From Streptosporangiaceae bacterium (GTDB lineage Bacteria; Actinomycetota; Actinomycetes; Streptosporangiales; Streptosporangiaceae), in the NCBI GenBank assembly GCA_030043395.1, contig JASHXW010000557.1, positions 1 to 6,448 on the forward strand: a stretch of DNA of 6,448 nt, written 5' to 3'. The first letter of the stretch is position 1. Every line of letters starts with the position of its first letter. The position numbers and the translations under genes are program-made. A model generated the notes under the pieces. The model was given only the letters and a program-made list of their open reading frames with translations. It was not told where the DNA came from and searched no databases. This document shows, in pieces, positions 1-6,421 of the stretch.

Positions 1-147
1 TACGCCCTCGGCACGCAGCGCGGCCATCACATCGCGCGGAGACGGCGCCTTCCTCGCGGCGACCTTGAGCTGCTCAAGCGGCGCAATGCGCTGACGCGCC
101 GCGAGATCGGCGCGCACGTCCACGAGAATCTCATCGAGAACGCTCAC
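1..147 (-). CDS. trpC: Indole-3-glycerol phosphate synthase, N-terminal part (runs off the window)
   Basis: This is the N-terminal 49 codons of the enzyme that closes the indole ring of 1-(2-carboxyphenylamino)-1-deoxyribulose 5-phosphate, a cytosolic step of tryptophan synthesis. Read from GTG 147-145 down to base 1, the frame is open and gives [20 protein letters not shown], then a segment with [17 protein letters not shown], then [10 protein letters not shown]. The SVLDEI start, the basic helix and the AP-x-RD segment are typical of actinobacterial TrpC. The catalytic barrel lies outside the window, so completeness cannot be judged. The GTG is chosen because the family begins at this point. 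A GAGGGGG purine run lies 12 nt upstream (160-166 on the plus strand), a rather long spacing. This run could fold with the C-run at 167-170, which might mask it. The neighbouring Trp-associated membrane protein supports the assignment. Confidence 0.92.
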   Translation of the reverse strand, partial: MSVLDEILVDVRADLAARQRIAPLEQLKVAARKAPSPRDVMAALRAEGV

Positions 148-190
148 GCGGTTCTGCTGCCCCCTCGGGGTGGGTTGCCTAGCGCCCCCG

Positions 191-220
191 ATCGTACCGA
201 GAGGCGATTGCCCAAAAGTC
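191..220 (-). promoter_or_regulatory. Candidate promoter for trpC
   Basis: On the minus strand a TACGAT hexamer (plus positions 191-196) fits the actinobacterial -10 pattern TAnnnT. It is preceded by the weak -35-like sequences CTTTTG (213-218, 16-bp spacer) or GACTTT (215-220, 18-bp spacer). Transcription would start near 184, giving a leader of about 37 nt before the trpC GTG at 147. The site lies downstream of the large inverted repeat, so trpC may be transcribed separately from the membrane-protein gene. The -10 match is fair and the -35 is poor. Confidence 0.35.
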
Positions 221-334
221 GCCGCCCCTGCGGAGCGGTCGCTCAGCGACACCGGCAGATTGCGGAACGTGCCCCTTGACCTACCTAGCGTCATCTGAGT
301 ATCGGCACATCTGGCCTGGCCGGCAGCCTAACCA

Positions 335-370
335 GGCGGACGTTTTTCAGCTGGTGGACGTTTTTCACGC
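335..370. repeat. Two tandem 18-bp direct repeat units overlapping the inverted repeat
   Basis: Units at 335-352 and 353-370 share 14 of 18 bases, including the 12-bp core GGACGTTTTTCA (338-349 and 356-367). The core also occurs inverted at 381-392, so three copies lie within 55 bp. The first copy could pair with the inverted copy in place of the second one, giving an alternative hairpin with a longer loop. Confidence 0.85.
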
Positions 371-393
371 GGAAACCGCGTGAAAAACGTCCA
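355..393. repeat. Perfect 18-bp inverted repeat with AAA loop
   Basis: The left arm TGGACGTTTTTCACGCGG (355-372) is the exact reverse complement of the right arm CCGCGTGAAAAACGTCCA (376-393), with only AAA between them. It begins 48 nt after the stop of the minus-strand membrane protein (441), where a terminator would sit. No T-run follows on either strand, so it is not a classical intrinsic terminator, although actinobacterial terminators often lack one. It could also be an attenuator-like structure, a protein-binding palindrome, or a copy of a dispersed palindromic repeat. The structure is certain; the function is unknown. Confidence 0.95.
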
Positions 394-440
394 GAACCTG
401 AGAAGTGTCCGCTACGAAGAGACCACGGGGTCCAGCCCGG

Positions 441-1295
441 TCAGGCGGTTGGGTCCTCGCCGGAGCTCAGCGCCTCCCACATGCTCGAACCCGTGCCTAC
501 CCGGGCGGGTCGCCGCGCACCCGCGGGTTCGGAGTCCCCAGGCTCCGGGCCTGGGGCCTCGGACCCTGGGCTCTCAGCCCTGGAGCGCGCTGCCGACAAG
601 CTGGCCGCTTTCGCCCGGACTCGGTCAGCCAGCCTGGCTTGCGCGTCATACCCAGTCGGCCGGTCGTAGCGCGCCGACATCACGGGCAACTTGCCTGCCC
701 GCGCGATCACCGCGATGCCTGCTGCCACGGCGAGAAGGGCGCCGAGGATCATCATCGCGCGCCATTCCGGTCCTGCCAGGTCTACCCGGACCGGGAGCCC
801 GGAGATCCCGATTCCACCACCGCTCGATCCGCCGTTGCCGGCGGTCACCGACCCCGCGGCCGTGCCAGCGCCCGTGCCGCCAGCCGGCGTCGCGGCGGAG
901 TTCCGCGCGGCAGCGACGGCCTGCGCCCTCGTGATGGAGCCTGCCGCCATGAGCGCGATTCCGACACCGAGCAGCACGGTGATCAGGCCAGTGATCCTGC
1001 GCAGCAGCCCGCGCGTCGCGAGCACGGCCGCGAGGCTGGCCAGCGCGGCTAGGGCGAGCGCGGCGATGGCCGGGCGCAAGTCCTGGCCGCTCAGCGAGCT
1101 GACGGAAGACGGCAGCGGACGCGGAGCAAGAACGACCACCCGGGCCAGCACTTGCCTCGTCCCCAGCAGCACCAGGCCGGCTCCCACTGCGCCTGCCAGC
1201 AGGATGATCAGGAGCTCCCGCCGCGAGCGCGCCACCTGAGCGCTGCCCGCGGCACCTGAGCCGCTACTGGCACCTGGGCCTTTGTCGGCAACCAT
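441..1295 (-). CDS. Tryptophan biosynthesis-associated integral membrane protein
   Basis: This 284-residue protein matches the actinobacterial family found in trp operons (Trp_oprn_chp, TIGR02234). Its biochemical role is not established; a part in tryptophan or indole handling is only assumed from context. Four hydrophobic stretches are visible at about residues 28-45, 76-93, 101-119 and 181-198. A low-complexity Gly/Ala/Ser/Thr loop fills about 133-166, between segments three and four. The family signature is at the tail: a RYDRP segment (209-213) and a C-terminal W273..LSSGEDPT ending. The first 25 residues are Gly/Ser/Ala-rich, polar, and end in a basic cluster. ATG 1293-1295 is preceded by GGAGG (plus 1307-1311, 11 nt away) and a second AAGGAG (1315-1320). 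trpE, often the gene just upstream, is missing; a divergent TIGR03085 gene is there instead. Family assignment is strong and function is unknown. Confidence 0.92.
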   Translation of the reverse strand: MVADKGPGASSGSGAAGSAQVARSRRELLIILLAGAVGAGLVLLGTRQVLARVVVLAPRPLPSSVSSLSGQDLRPAIAALALAALASLAAVLATRGLLRRITGLITVLLGVGIALMAAGSITRAQAVAAARNSAATPAGGTGAGTAAGSVTAGNGGSSGGGIGISGLPVRVDLAGPEWRAMMILGALLAVAAGIAVIARAGKLPVMSARYDRPTGYDAQARLADRVRAKAASLSAARSRAESPGSEAPGPEPGDSEPAGARRPARVGTGSSMWEALSSGEDPTA

Positions 1296-1407
1296 GCTGC
1301 TGTGTTCCTCCGTACTCCTTACGCGCGGCTACTCCCCGAACGCTACCCGCTGTGCCTGGCCGCGTGCCGGACCGGCTGGCATCCAGCGGGAGGACGGGCC
1401 GTTGGCC

Positions 1408-1422
1408 TACTATCAAGCAGTG
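1408..1422 (+). promoter_or_regulatory. Candidate -10 element giving a leaderless GTG start
   Basis: TACTAT at 1408-1413 fits the TAnnnT -10 pattern and ends 6 nt before the GTG at 1420-1422, so a transcript from it would begin at or next to the start codon. No Shine-Dalgarno sequence lies at a useful distance; the nearest purine run, GGGAGGA (1388-1394), is 25 nt upstream. No convincing -35 was found at 16-18 bp spacing. Leaderless GTG/ATG mRNAs are common in actinobacteria. Confidence 0.45.
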
Positions 1423-2079
1423 ACTTATGCCCGAGATGAGCGGCTGGCCCTAGCCGTCCTGCTGGACAAGATGGGACCTGACGCCGCGACACTCTGCGAG
1501 GGCTGGCGCACGGCGGACCTGGCCGCCCACCTCGTGCTACGGGAACGGCGGCCGGACGCGGCAGCCGGAATCGTCGGCGGCCCGCTGGCCGGCTACACCA
1601 GCCGGGTGCAGCGCGGGATGACGAGCCGGACGCCCTACCCGCTGCTGGTGGAGACCTTCCGGGCCGGGCCGCCCAGGTTCTCCCTGTTCGGCATCCCTGG
1701 TGCCGACGAGCGGCTGAACTTCGCCGAGTTCTTCATCCACCACGAGGACGTCCGGCGCGCACAGCCCGACTGGGAACCGCGTGAGCTCGACCAGGCCATG
1801 ACGCAGGCCATCTGGGGTCAGCTCGCCCGGGCCAGGTTGCTGCTGCGCAAGATCCCGGTCGGCATCGAGTTCGCCAGGGACGACCTGAAGGATCAGCCGG
1901 CTGACGGCCATCGAGTCGTGCGGATGACGGTCAGGCCGCGAACTCCCATGGTCACGGTCATCGGCGCCCCTGCCGAGCTGATGATGTGGGCTTTCGGCCG
2001 GCCGGGCGCGGCCCGCGTCAGCCTTGAAGGCGCAGAAGCAGACGTCGCAGCACTGGAACAGGCACGCTGGGGCGTCTGA
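1420..2079 (+). CDS. TIGR03085-family metal-binding protein (mycothiol maleylpyruvate isomerase-like fold)
   Basis: The 219-residue protein belongs to the DinB/MDMPI-type four-helix proteins that use a divalent metal and, in characterised relatives, mycothiol. The reaction of this subfamily is unknown. The N-terminus ([15 protein letters not shown], then [27 protein letters not shown] split around H37) is the family hallmark. Candidate metal ligands are H37, E103 and H107; the E-x3-H spacing in [13 protein letters not shown] agrees with the MDMPI triad. The frame is open for 46 more codons upstream to an ATG at 1282, but that extension has no family resemblance and overlaps the divergent gene's start, so GTG 1420 is preferred. 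This family commonly neighbours hisI and trpE in actinobacteria, which fits the trp genes on the left. ppgK follows after 43 bp on the same strand and may be co-transcribed. Confidence 0.88.
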   Translation: MTYARDERLALAVLLDKMGPDAATLCEGWRTADLAAHLVLRERRPDAAAGIVGGPLAGYTSRVQRGMTSRTPYPLLVETFRAGPPRFSLFGIPGADERLNFAEFFIHHEDVRRAQPDWEPRELDQAMTQAIWGQLARARLLLRKIPVGIEFARDDLKDQPADGHRVVRMTVRPRTPMVTVIGAPAELMMWAFGRPGAARVSLEGAEADVAALEQARWGV

Positions 2080-2122
2080 CGCCACTACCCCCGGATCTAC
2101 GACTAGGCATAACGGAGATTTC

Positions 2123-2872
2123 ATGGCGGATGTCCTGGGAATCGACATCGGCGGCACCGGCATCAAGGTCGCCCCGGTAGACGTGGCCACTGGCGAGCTC
2201 AGGGCCGAGCGGGTCAAGCTAGACACCCCGCATCCTGCGACACCGGATGCGGTCGCTGGCGTCATCCGCGAGGCGGTCGAGCATTTCTCCTGGGCGGGCC
2301 CCATCGGCATGACGTTCCCCGGCGTCGTCGTCTCGGGAATCGTGCACTCCGCGCCCAACATGCATCCTGACTGGATTGGCATGGACGCGCAGGAGTTCCT
2401 CGGCGCGGCTGCCGGGCACGATGTGACGGTCGTCAACGACGCCGACGCCGCCGGGGTGGCCGAGATCCGCTTCGGCGCCGGCAAGGGCCACCCGGGAACG
2501 GTGCTGCTGCTGACGCTGGGAACCGGCATCGGAAGCGCGTTGTTCTACAACGGCGTGCTCGTGCCCAACACCGAGTTCGGCCATATCGAGATCGGCGGCC
2601 ACGACGCGGAATCCCGCGCTTCGGAGCGGGCCAGGGAGGAAGGCGGCCTGAGCTGGGGCAAGTGGGCTGGCCGGGTGGAGACCTACCTGGAGAAGATCGA
2701 GCAACTGCTCTCCCCTGACCTGATCATCATCGGCGGCGGTGTCAGCAGGAAGTCCAATAAGTTCCTGCCGCTGCTCAAGCTGCGCGCCCAGGTCGTTCCG
2801 GCCGCCATGCACAACGACGCGGGCATCGTGGGCGCGGCAATGAACGCCGTCGTGGCACAGGACGGGAGCTGA
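2123..2872 (+). CDS. ppgK: Polyphosphate glucokinase (polyphosphate--glucose phosphotransferase)
   Basis: This cytosolic ROK-family sugar kinase phosphorylates glucose to glucose 6-phosphate using inorganic polyphosphate and, in many homologues, ATP. Its 249 residues are close to the usual length. Visible motifs in order are the phosphate-binding [11 protein letters not shown] (5-15), FPGVVVSG (65-72), the catalytic NDADAAG (105-111, D106 as expected base), the second phosphate motif [11 protein letters not shown] (131-141), and [12 protein letters not shown] (148-159). The last contains E151-x2-H154 of the ROK glucose-binding site. The adenosine-side IIGGGVSRK lies at 202-210. The ROK cysteine-rich zinc motif is absent, as is normal for PpgK. 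ATG 2123 is chosen because GGAG (2114-2117) sits 5 nt upstream and the family starts here; a 33-codon upstream extension is only read-through of the frame inside the previous gene. All key residues appear intact. The neighbouring organophosphorus-type genes may reflect a shared phosphorus theme, but this is inference. Confidence 0.93.
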   Translation: MADVLGIDIGGTGIKVAPVDVATGELRAERVKLDTPHPATPDAVAGVIREAVEHFSWAGPIGMTFPGVVVSGIVHSAPNMHPDWIGMDAQEFLGAAAGHDVTVVNDADAAGVAEIRFGAGKGHPGTVLLLTLGTGIGSALFYNGVLVPNTEFGHIEIGGHDAESRASERAREEGGLSWGKWAGRVETYLEKIEQLLSPDLIIIGGGVSRKSNKFLPLLKLRAQVVPAAMHNDAGIVGAAMNAVVAQDGS

Positions 2873-2881
2873 CGGCTCCCG
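2863..2881 (+). terminator. Possible weak hairpin across the ppgK stop codon
   Basis: CGGGAGC (2863-2869) pairs with GCTCCCG (2875-2881) around a 5-nt loop that contains the TGA stop. There is no T-run, and the next gene starts only 35 nt later. It could weakly reduce read-through into the lipoprotein gene or be chance in GC-rich DNA. Confidence 0.2.
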
Positions 2882-2891
2882 GCAAGTTGCC
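2881..2891. promoter_or_regulatory. Short palindrome GGCAA-G-TTGCC before the lipoprotein gene
   Basis: This is a perfect 5+1+5 palindrome that ends 24 nt before the GTG start at 2916. Its size and place would suit a small operator, but it is short, there is no second copy in the gap, and no regulator gene is present. It may be chance. Confidence 0.2.
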
Positions 2892-2915
2892 CGCCTGCCC
2901 TGGACGTGAGAAAAC

Positions 2916-4061
2916 GTGCGCGCCAACCTGAGGATCGCAGTCACGGGCGTGCTGTGCGGCGCCGTGCTTGCGGCAGGCTGCACGGCAGGCTCGCATGCGG
3001 CTAGCGGCCCGACCGGCAAGGCTGACCAGCCTGTGGACTGGGCGACGGTAAGCTCCGTCGCCGCGGGCGGCGGGATGCGCGCTCTCGTCGCTGCCGCGAA
3101 GAGAGAAGGCCGGCTGAACGTCATCGCGCTGCCACCGCGGTGGGCCAACGACGCGGCCATCATCAAGGCATTCCGGGCCAGGTACGGCATCGCAGTGCAC
3201 GACGCGGATCCTGACGGCGTCAGCAAGGACGAGCTCGCGGCGGTGCGGAAGCAGCGGGGCAGCCCGTCAGCCCCGGACGTGCTTAACCTGAGCACGCCCT
3301 ACGCGATCAAGGCCAGCCAGCTTGGCCTGCTGGCCCCGTACCAGGTGGCCGAGTGGTATGACATCCCGGTCACCGAGAAGGCCGTCGACGGCACCTGGTA
3401 CGCCGGCTATGGCGGCTACCTGGCCATCGGCTACGACTCCCGCAAGGTCAAGGTTGCCCCGACCTCGTTCAGCGACCTGCGCAAACCCGTCTACAAGCAC
3501 GAGGTAGCGCTCAGCGGCGACCCGGCCACATCCGGCGCCGCACTCGCCGCCGTGTATGCGGCGTCACTGGCCAGTGGCGGCTCGCTTGGCGACATCGGGC
3601 CAGGAATCGCCTACTTCGCCAAGCTCAGGAAGGACGGCAATTTCGTGACCGCGCCCGCCAGCCTGGCAACGATCCGCGACGGGCACACGCCCATCGTGAT
3701 CGGGTGGGACTACCTGCTCGCTTCGATCGCCAGGCAAGTCCCGGGATTTCGGATCCTGATTCCCGCCGACGCCACCTACGCGTCCTACCGCGACCAGGCG
3801 ATCAGCAAGGCCGCGCCCGATCCGGCCGCGGCCCGGCTGTGGGAGGAGTTCTTGTACTCCACCACCGGGCAGAACCTCTGGCTGGCGGCCAGGATCAGGC
3901 CAGCGGAACTGCCGACGATGCTCGCCGAGGGCACCGCCAGAACTGGAGCGCACGCTCTGCCGCCGGTGCCGGCCGCTCCGCCGAGGTTCCCGACGCCTGC
4001 CGAGCTAGCCAAGGCGGCAGCGCTGGTCGCGCGGCAGTGGGCAGCAAGGGTGATCCGGTGA
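2916..4061 (+). CDS. ABC transporter solute-binding lipoprotein (phosphonate/polyamine/iron-type, cluster with PhnS/PotD-like proteins)
   Basis: This is a 381-residue extracellular solute-binding protein. The N-terminus has a basic start (MRANLR), a hydrophobic core (7-18) and the lipobox LAAGC with C22 as the lipidated cysteine, so it is anchored outside the membrane. Family features follow: [18 protein letters not shown] near 56-73, an APDVLNLS segment after a charged linker, W161[13 protein letters not shown] (to 174), a GWDY motif (263-266) of the second lobe, and [16 protein letters not shown] near the C-terminus. These match type-2 periplasmic binding proteins of importers for 2-aminoethylphosphonate, polyamines or ferric iron. 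Sequence alone does not fix the ligand; the PhnX-like and phosphoesterase neighbours favour a phosphorus compound. GTG 2916 has only a weak GTGAG (2906-2910, 5-nt spacing) but gives a full signal peptide. No permease or ATPase gene adjoins it. Its stop overlaps the next start by 4 bp. Confidence 0.88.
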   Translation: MRANLRIAVTGVLCGAVLAAGCTAGSHAASGPTGKADQPVDWATVSSVAAGGGMRALVAAAKREGRLNVIALPPRWANDAAIIKAFRARYGIAVHDADPDGVSKDELAAVRKQRGSPSAPDVLNLSTPYAIKASQLGLLAPYQVAEWYDIPVTEKAVDGTWYAGYGGYLAIGYDSRKVKVAPTSFSDLRKPVYKHEVALSGDPATSGAALAAVYAASLASGGSLGDIGPGIAYFAKLRKDGNFVTAPASLATIRDGHTPIVIGWDYLLASIARQVPGFRILIPADATYASYRDQAISKAAPDPAAARLWEEFLYSTTGQNLWLAARIRPAELPTMLAEGTARTGAHALPPVPAAPPRFPTPAELAKAAALVARQWAARVIR

Positions 4062-5698
4062 CCGGCCACAGCAGGCCGGCGGCTAGCGCCGATCTGGTGA
4101 CCACTGCCCAGCGGCGGCTGGTGCCCGGCGAGCCGGGCGAGGGCGGCTACCGCGCGCTGGTCGCAGCTGACGGCGAGCCGCACGTTACCCGCGCTGACCT
4201 GGCCGGCGAGACCCTTCGGCCGGGCTGGCTGCGCTCGGCCACGCCGCTGCTTGCCATGGCGCACCTGTCGGACACGCACGTGATGGACCACCAGTCCCCC
4301 GGGCGCGCTGAGCTGCTCGACCGGTTCTCCGACCTCGACTCACCGCTGCGCGACGCCGTGGGGATCATCGGCTGCTACCGGGCACAGGAGCTGTTCACCT
4401 TCCACGTTGCCGACGCGATGGTGCGGTCGGTCCGCAGGCTGGCCCGCGCGCCGCTGTCCGGCGCGCCGCTGGATTTCGCCATCGTGACGGGCGACGCCAC
4501 CGACAACTGCCAGCTCAACGAGCTGCGCGCTTACATCAGGCTGCTCGACGGCGGCACCGTGGCCTCGGACTCCGGTGACCTGTCCAGGTATGAGGGAGTC
4601 GCGGCCGAGCAAGTCCAGGACGAGCGCTACTGGCACCCCGAGCAGGGCATGACTGACCTTCCGCAGGCCAGGTACGGCTTCCCGGAGGTGCCCGGCGTGC
4701 TCAGCGCGATGCGCCGGCCGTTCCGGGCCGCCGGGCTCGGGATGCCGTGGTTCGCCGTGTACGGCAACCATGACAACATGATGCAGGGAACGGTGCCGAC
4801 CGCCGGCTGGCTGGCTGACTTCCTGGTCGGAACCGTCAAGTACGTCACGCCGCCGGCCGACCTGGACGCCGCCTCGGCGCTGGTGCGCTTCGACAGTGCC
4901 GAAGCTGACGCCCTGCTCGAGCTGGCCACCGGGCGGCGGATCGAGGTCACGCCCGATCCCGGCAGGGTTCCGGTCACCAGGGCAGACCACGTGCGCGAGC
5001 ACTTCGCCAGCCCGGGCACGCCCGCCGGGCACGGCTACTCGCGCCGCAACGCCGACGAGGGCACCGCCTATTACGCCTTCGACCACGGGATGGTCAGGTG
5101 CGTCGTGCTCGATACGGTCAATCCGCACGGCGGCTGGCAGGGCTCGCTGGACGAGGCTCAGCTCAGCTGGCTGCGCGCTGAGCTCGACGCGAGCGCTGAC
5201 CGGCTCGTGATCATCTTCAGCCACCACCCGGTGCAGGCGATGGTCAACGACCGGCGGCCGCCCGGCGGCGGGCGGCGGATACTCGGCGACGAGCTGTGCG
5301 CCCTGCTGCTCGAGCACCCGTGCGTGATCGCGTGGGTGAACGGGCACACGCACGTGCACGCGGTCACGGCCGTCCGTGAGGATGGGGCGCCTGGTGGCTT
5401 CTGGCAGATCACGACCGCCTCGCATATCGACTGGCCGCAGCAGGCTCGCCTGATCGAGGTGCTCCAGGTGCCAGGCGCGCTGGCGATCGCCTGCACGGTC
5501 ATCGATAGCGACGCGCCGGAGACCTTCGCGGGGATCGACGGCCCGGCCAGCCTGGCCGCGCTGGCGCGCGAGCTAGCCGCCAACGACTGGCAAATCAGGG
5601 ACCTGATCACTGCCGAGGGCGGCGCGGGAGCTGGCACCGCCAGCGACCGCAACGTGATCTTGCTGCTCGACTGGCCCCGCGGGGCGGCGGCGGGCTAG
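4058..5698 (+). CDS. Calcineurin-like metallophosphoesterase, TIGR03767 (PPA1498) type
   Basis: This 546-residue two-metal phosphoesterase has an unknown physiological substrate. All five metal motifs are present: D72-x-H74 in [10 protein letters not shown]145-D146-x2-D149-N150, G236-N237-H238-D239-N240, H389-H390 in SHHPVQ, and G429-H430-T431-H432. The long insertions around them are family-specific: [12 protein letters not shown] after the first motif, [12 protein letters not shown] after the second, and [12 protein letters not shown] before the third. No signal peptide, Tat motif or membrane segment is seen, so it should act in the cytosol. GTG 4058 is preferred to an in-frame start at 3704 because the 118-codon extension lies inside the lipoprotein gene and does not resemble the family. 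The GTGA overlap with the lipoprotein stop predicts translational coupling, so the two products probably serve one pathway, for example cleaving a phosphoester after import. It is slightly longer than family members as I remember them, with nothing obviously missing. Confidence 0.9.
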   Translation: MTGHSRPAASADLVTTAQRRLVPGEPGEGGYRALVAADGEPHVTRADLAGETLRPGWLRSATPLLAMAHLSDTHVMDHQSPGRAELLDRFSDLDSPLRDAVGIIGCYRAQELFTFHVADAMVRSVRRLARAPLSGAPLDFAIVTGDATDNCQLNELRAYIRLLDGGTVASDSGDLSRYEGVAAEQVQDERYWHPEQGMTDLPQARYGFPEVPGVLSAMRRPFRAAGLGMPWFAVYGNHDNMMQGTVPTAGWLADFLVGTVKYVTPPADLDAASALVRFDSAEADALLELATGRRIEVTPDPGRVPVTRADHVREHFASPGTPAGHGYSRRNADEGTAYYAFDHGMVRCVVLDTVNPHGGWQGSLDEAQLSWLRAELDASADRLVIIFSHHPVQAMVNDRRPPGGGRRILGDELCALLLEHPCVIAWVNGHTHVHAVTAVREDGAPGGFWQITTASHIDWPQQARLIEVLQVPGALAIACTVIDSDAPETFAGIDGPASLAALARELAANDWQIRDLITAEGGAGAGTASDRNVILLLDWPRGAAAG

Positions 5699-5711
5699 CC
5701 GGCCAGCCCGC
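5690..5711. terminator. Possible bidirectional hairpin between convergent genes
   Basis: GCGGGCT (5690-5696) pairs with AGCCCGC (5705-5711) around an 8-nt loop, AGCCGGCC. The stem includes the TAG stop of the metallophosphoesterase (5696-5698) and lies in the 39-bp gap before the stop of the convergent HAD gene at 5738. There is no T-run. Position favours a terminator for both genes, but GC-rich DNA makes such stems frequent. Confidence 0.3.
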
Positions 5712-5737
5712 GCAGCTGCTGCCGGCCGTGCGGCGAG

Positions 5738-6421
5738 CTAGCCGACCAGGCCGAGTAGCCCGGGCAGTGCCGCGATCGAGTCGAGCACGTGCGGCGCGCC
5801 CGAGCCGGTCAGCTCCTCCCGGCTGGCCGAGCCGGTGAGAACGCCGGCGACCAGCCCGGCACCAGCTCGCAGGCCGGACTCGATGTCGCTGGCCGTGTCG
5901 CCGACCACGGCAAGCTCGCCCACGCCACCGCCGCCGAGCCTGATCAGCGCGGTGAGCGGCATATCCGGCCACGGCCTGCCACGGCCCGCGTCGGCCGGCG
6001 AGAGCGCCAGGTCCACCGCTGAGTGCCAGCCGAGCGCATCCAGGACGGCGTTCCGCGTCGCCGGCGAGAACCCGGTGGCCAGGCAGATCCTGATCCCGGC
6101 GTCCCGCAGCGCGGCCAGGGTAGCCGCAGCGCCTGGCATCGGCGCGACGGCTCCCGCGCCGACAAGCTGCGCGTAGTGGTACTCGAAGGCGTTGTTGGCA
6201 CGCAGGGCGGCCGTTTCCTCGCCCAGGATCGCGCGGAAGACCTCGATCTTGGACTGTCCCATCGTGTCGCGCACGATCCGGGCGGCACGCTCGTGACCTG
6301 CCGTGCCGGGACCCAGCCCGGCCTGCTCCATGGCCGCGTCGAATGCCGCCATGACGGTGCCGTCGTCGGCGACGGTCGTGCCGGCCATGTCGAGGCACGC
6401 GACGGTGATCCTGCCTGGCAC
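5738..6421 (-). CDS. Phosphonatase-like HAD hydrolase (PhnX-like, TIGR03351 type)
   Basis: The 227-residue enzyme belongs to the HAD clade closest to phosphonoacetaldehyde hydrolase, which splits the C-P bond. Motif I is D11-M-A-G-T-T (DxAGT, not the usual DxDx). K58 in MGQSKIEVFR matches the cap lysine that forms a Schiff base with the aldehyde substrate. Motif II is T116-G117, and arginine (R149 in GRGRPWPDM) replaces the usual motif III lysine. Motif IV is G174-D175-T-A-S-D179. The expected substrate is phosphonoacetaldehyde or a close relative such as its hydroxy form; the true substrate of this clade is unsettled. No phnW aminotransferase gene is visible. GTG 6421 follows a perfect AGGAGG (plus 6426-6431) by 4 nt. 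An ATG two bases earlier (6423) is in another frame and gives no family match. The promoter and any upstream operon partners lie beyond the right edge. Confidence 0.92.
   Translation of the reverse strand: MPGRITVACLDMAGTTVADDGTVMAAFDAAMEQAGLGPGTAGHERAARIVRDTMGQSKIEVFRAILGEETAALRANNAFEYHYAQLVGAGAVAPMPGAAATLAALRDAGIRICLATGFSPATRNAVLDALGWHSAVDLALSPADAGRGRPWPDMPLTALIRLGGGGVGELAVVGDTASDIESGLRAGAGLVAGVLTGSASREELTGSGAPHVLDSIAALPGLLGLVG

Larger units (their letters stand above)
148..440. other. Gene-free gap between trpC and the Trp-associated membrane protein gene
   Basis: No frame on either strand gives a convincing protein in these 293 bp. In particular, no HGxxPAAW-type small membrane protein, which often sits at this place in actinobacterial trp loci, could be read on the minus strand. 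No Trp-codon-rich leader peptide was seen before trpC. The gap holds the inverted repeat at 355-393, its partial extra copy at 335-352, a weak 6-bp inverted repeat GCCTGG/CCAGGC (314-319 and 332-337), and the candidate trpC promoter. Confidence 0.7.

Noticed and set aside
276..305. Plus-strand promoter-like pair TTGACC (276-281) and TATCGG (300-305)
   Set aside because: The -10 lacks the final T, the spacer is 18 bp, and no plus-strand gene follows before the antisense region.
380..1239. Long plus-strand open frames (380-934, 405-1052, 691-1239) opposite the membrane protein gene
   Set aside because: They are rich in Arg, Pro and Ser, resemble no family, and lie antisense to a clearly recognisable gene; this is a normal by-product of very high GC.
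1282..1419. N-terminal extension of the TIGR03085 protein from ATG 1282
   Set aside because: The extension lacks family similarity, has no good ribosome binding site, and overlaps the start of the divergent gene. The family N-terminus begins at GTG 1420.
1537..3295. Long minus-strand frames (1537-2529 and 2219-3295) across ppgK
   Set aside because: Both are antisense to intact conserved genes and show only Arg/Ala/Pro/His-rich composition without domains.
3704..4057. Upstream extension of the metallophosphoesterase to 3704
   Set aside because: It is the lipoprotein coding sequence read in another frame, and the conserved family region starts after GTG 4058.
4340..5425. 361-codon minus-strand frame inside the metallophosphoesterase gene
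   Set aside because: It is a shadow of a gene whose five metal motifs are intact, and has no recognisable domain.
5675..5684. Palindrome CCCCGCGGGG near the end of the metallophosphoesterase gene
   Set aside because: It lies inside conserved-strand coding sequence, has no spacer for a loop, and is expected by chance at this base composition.
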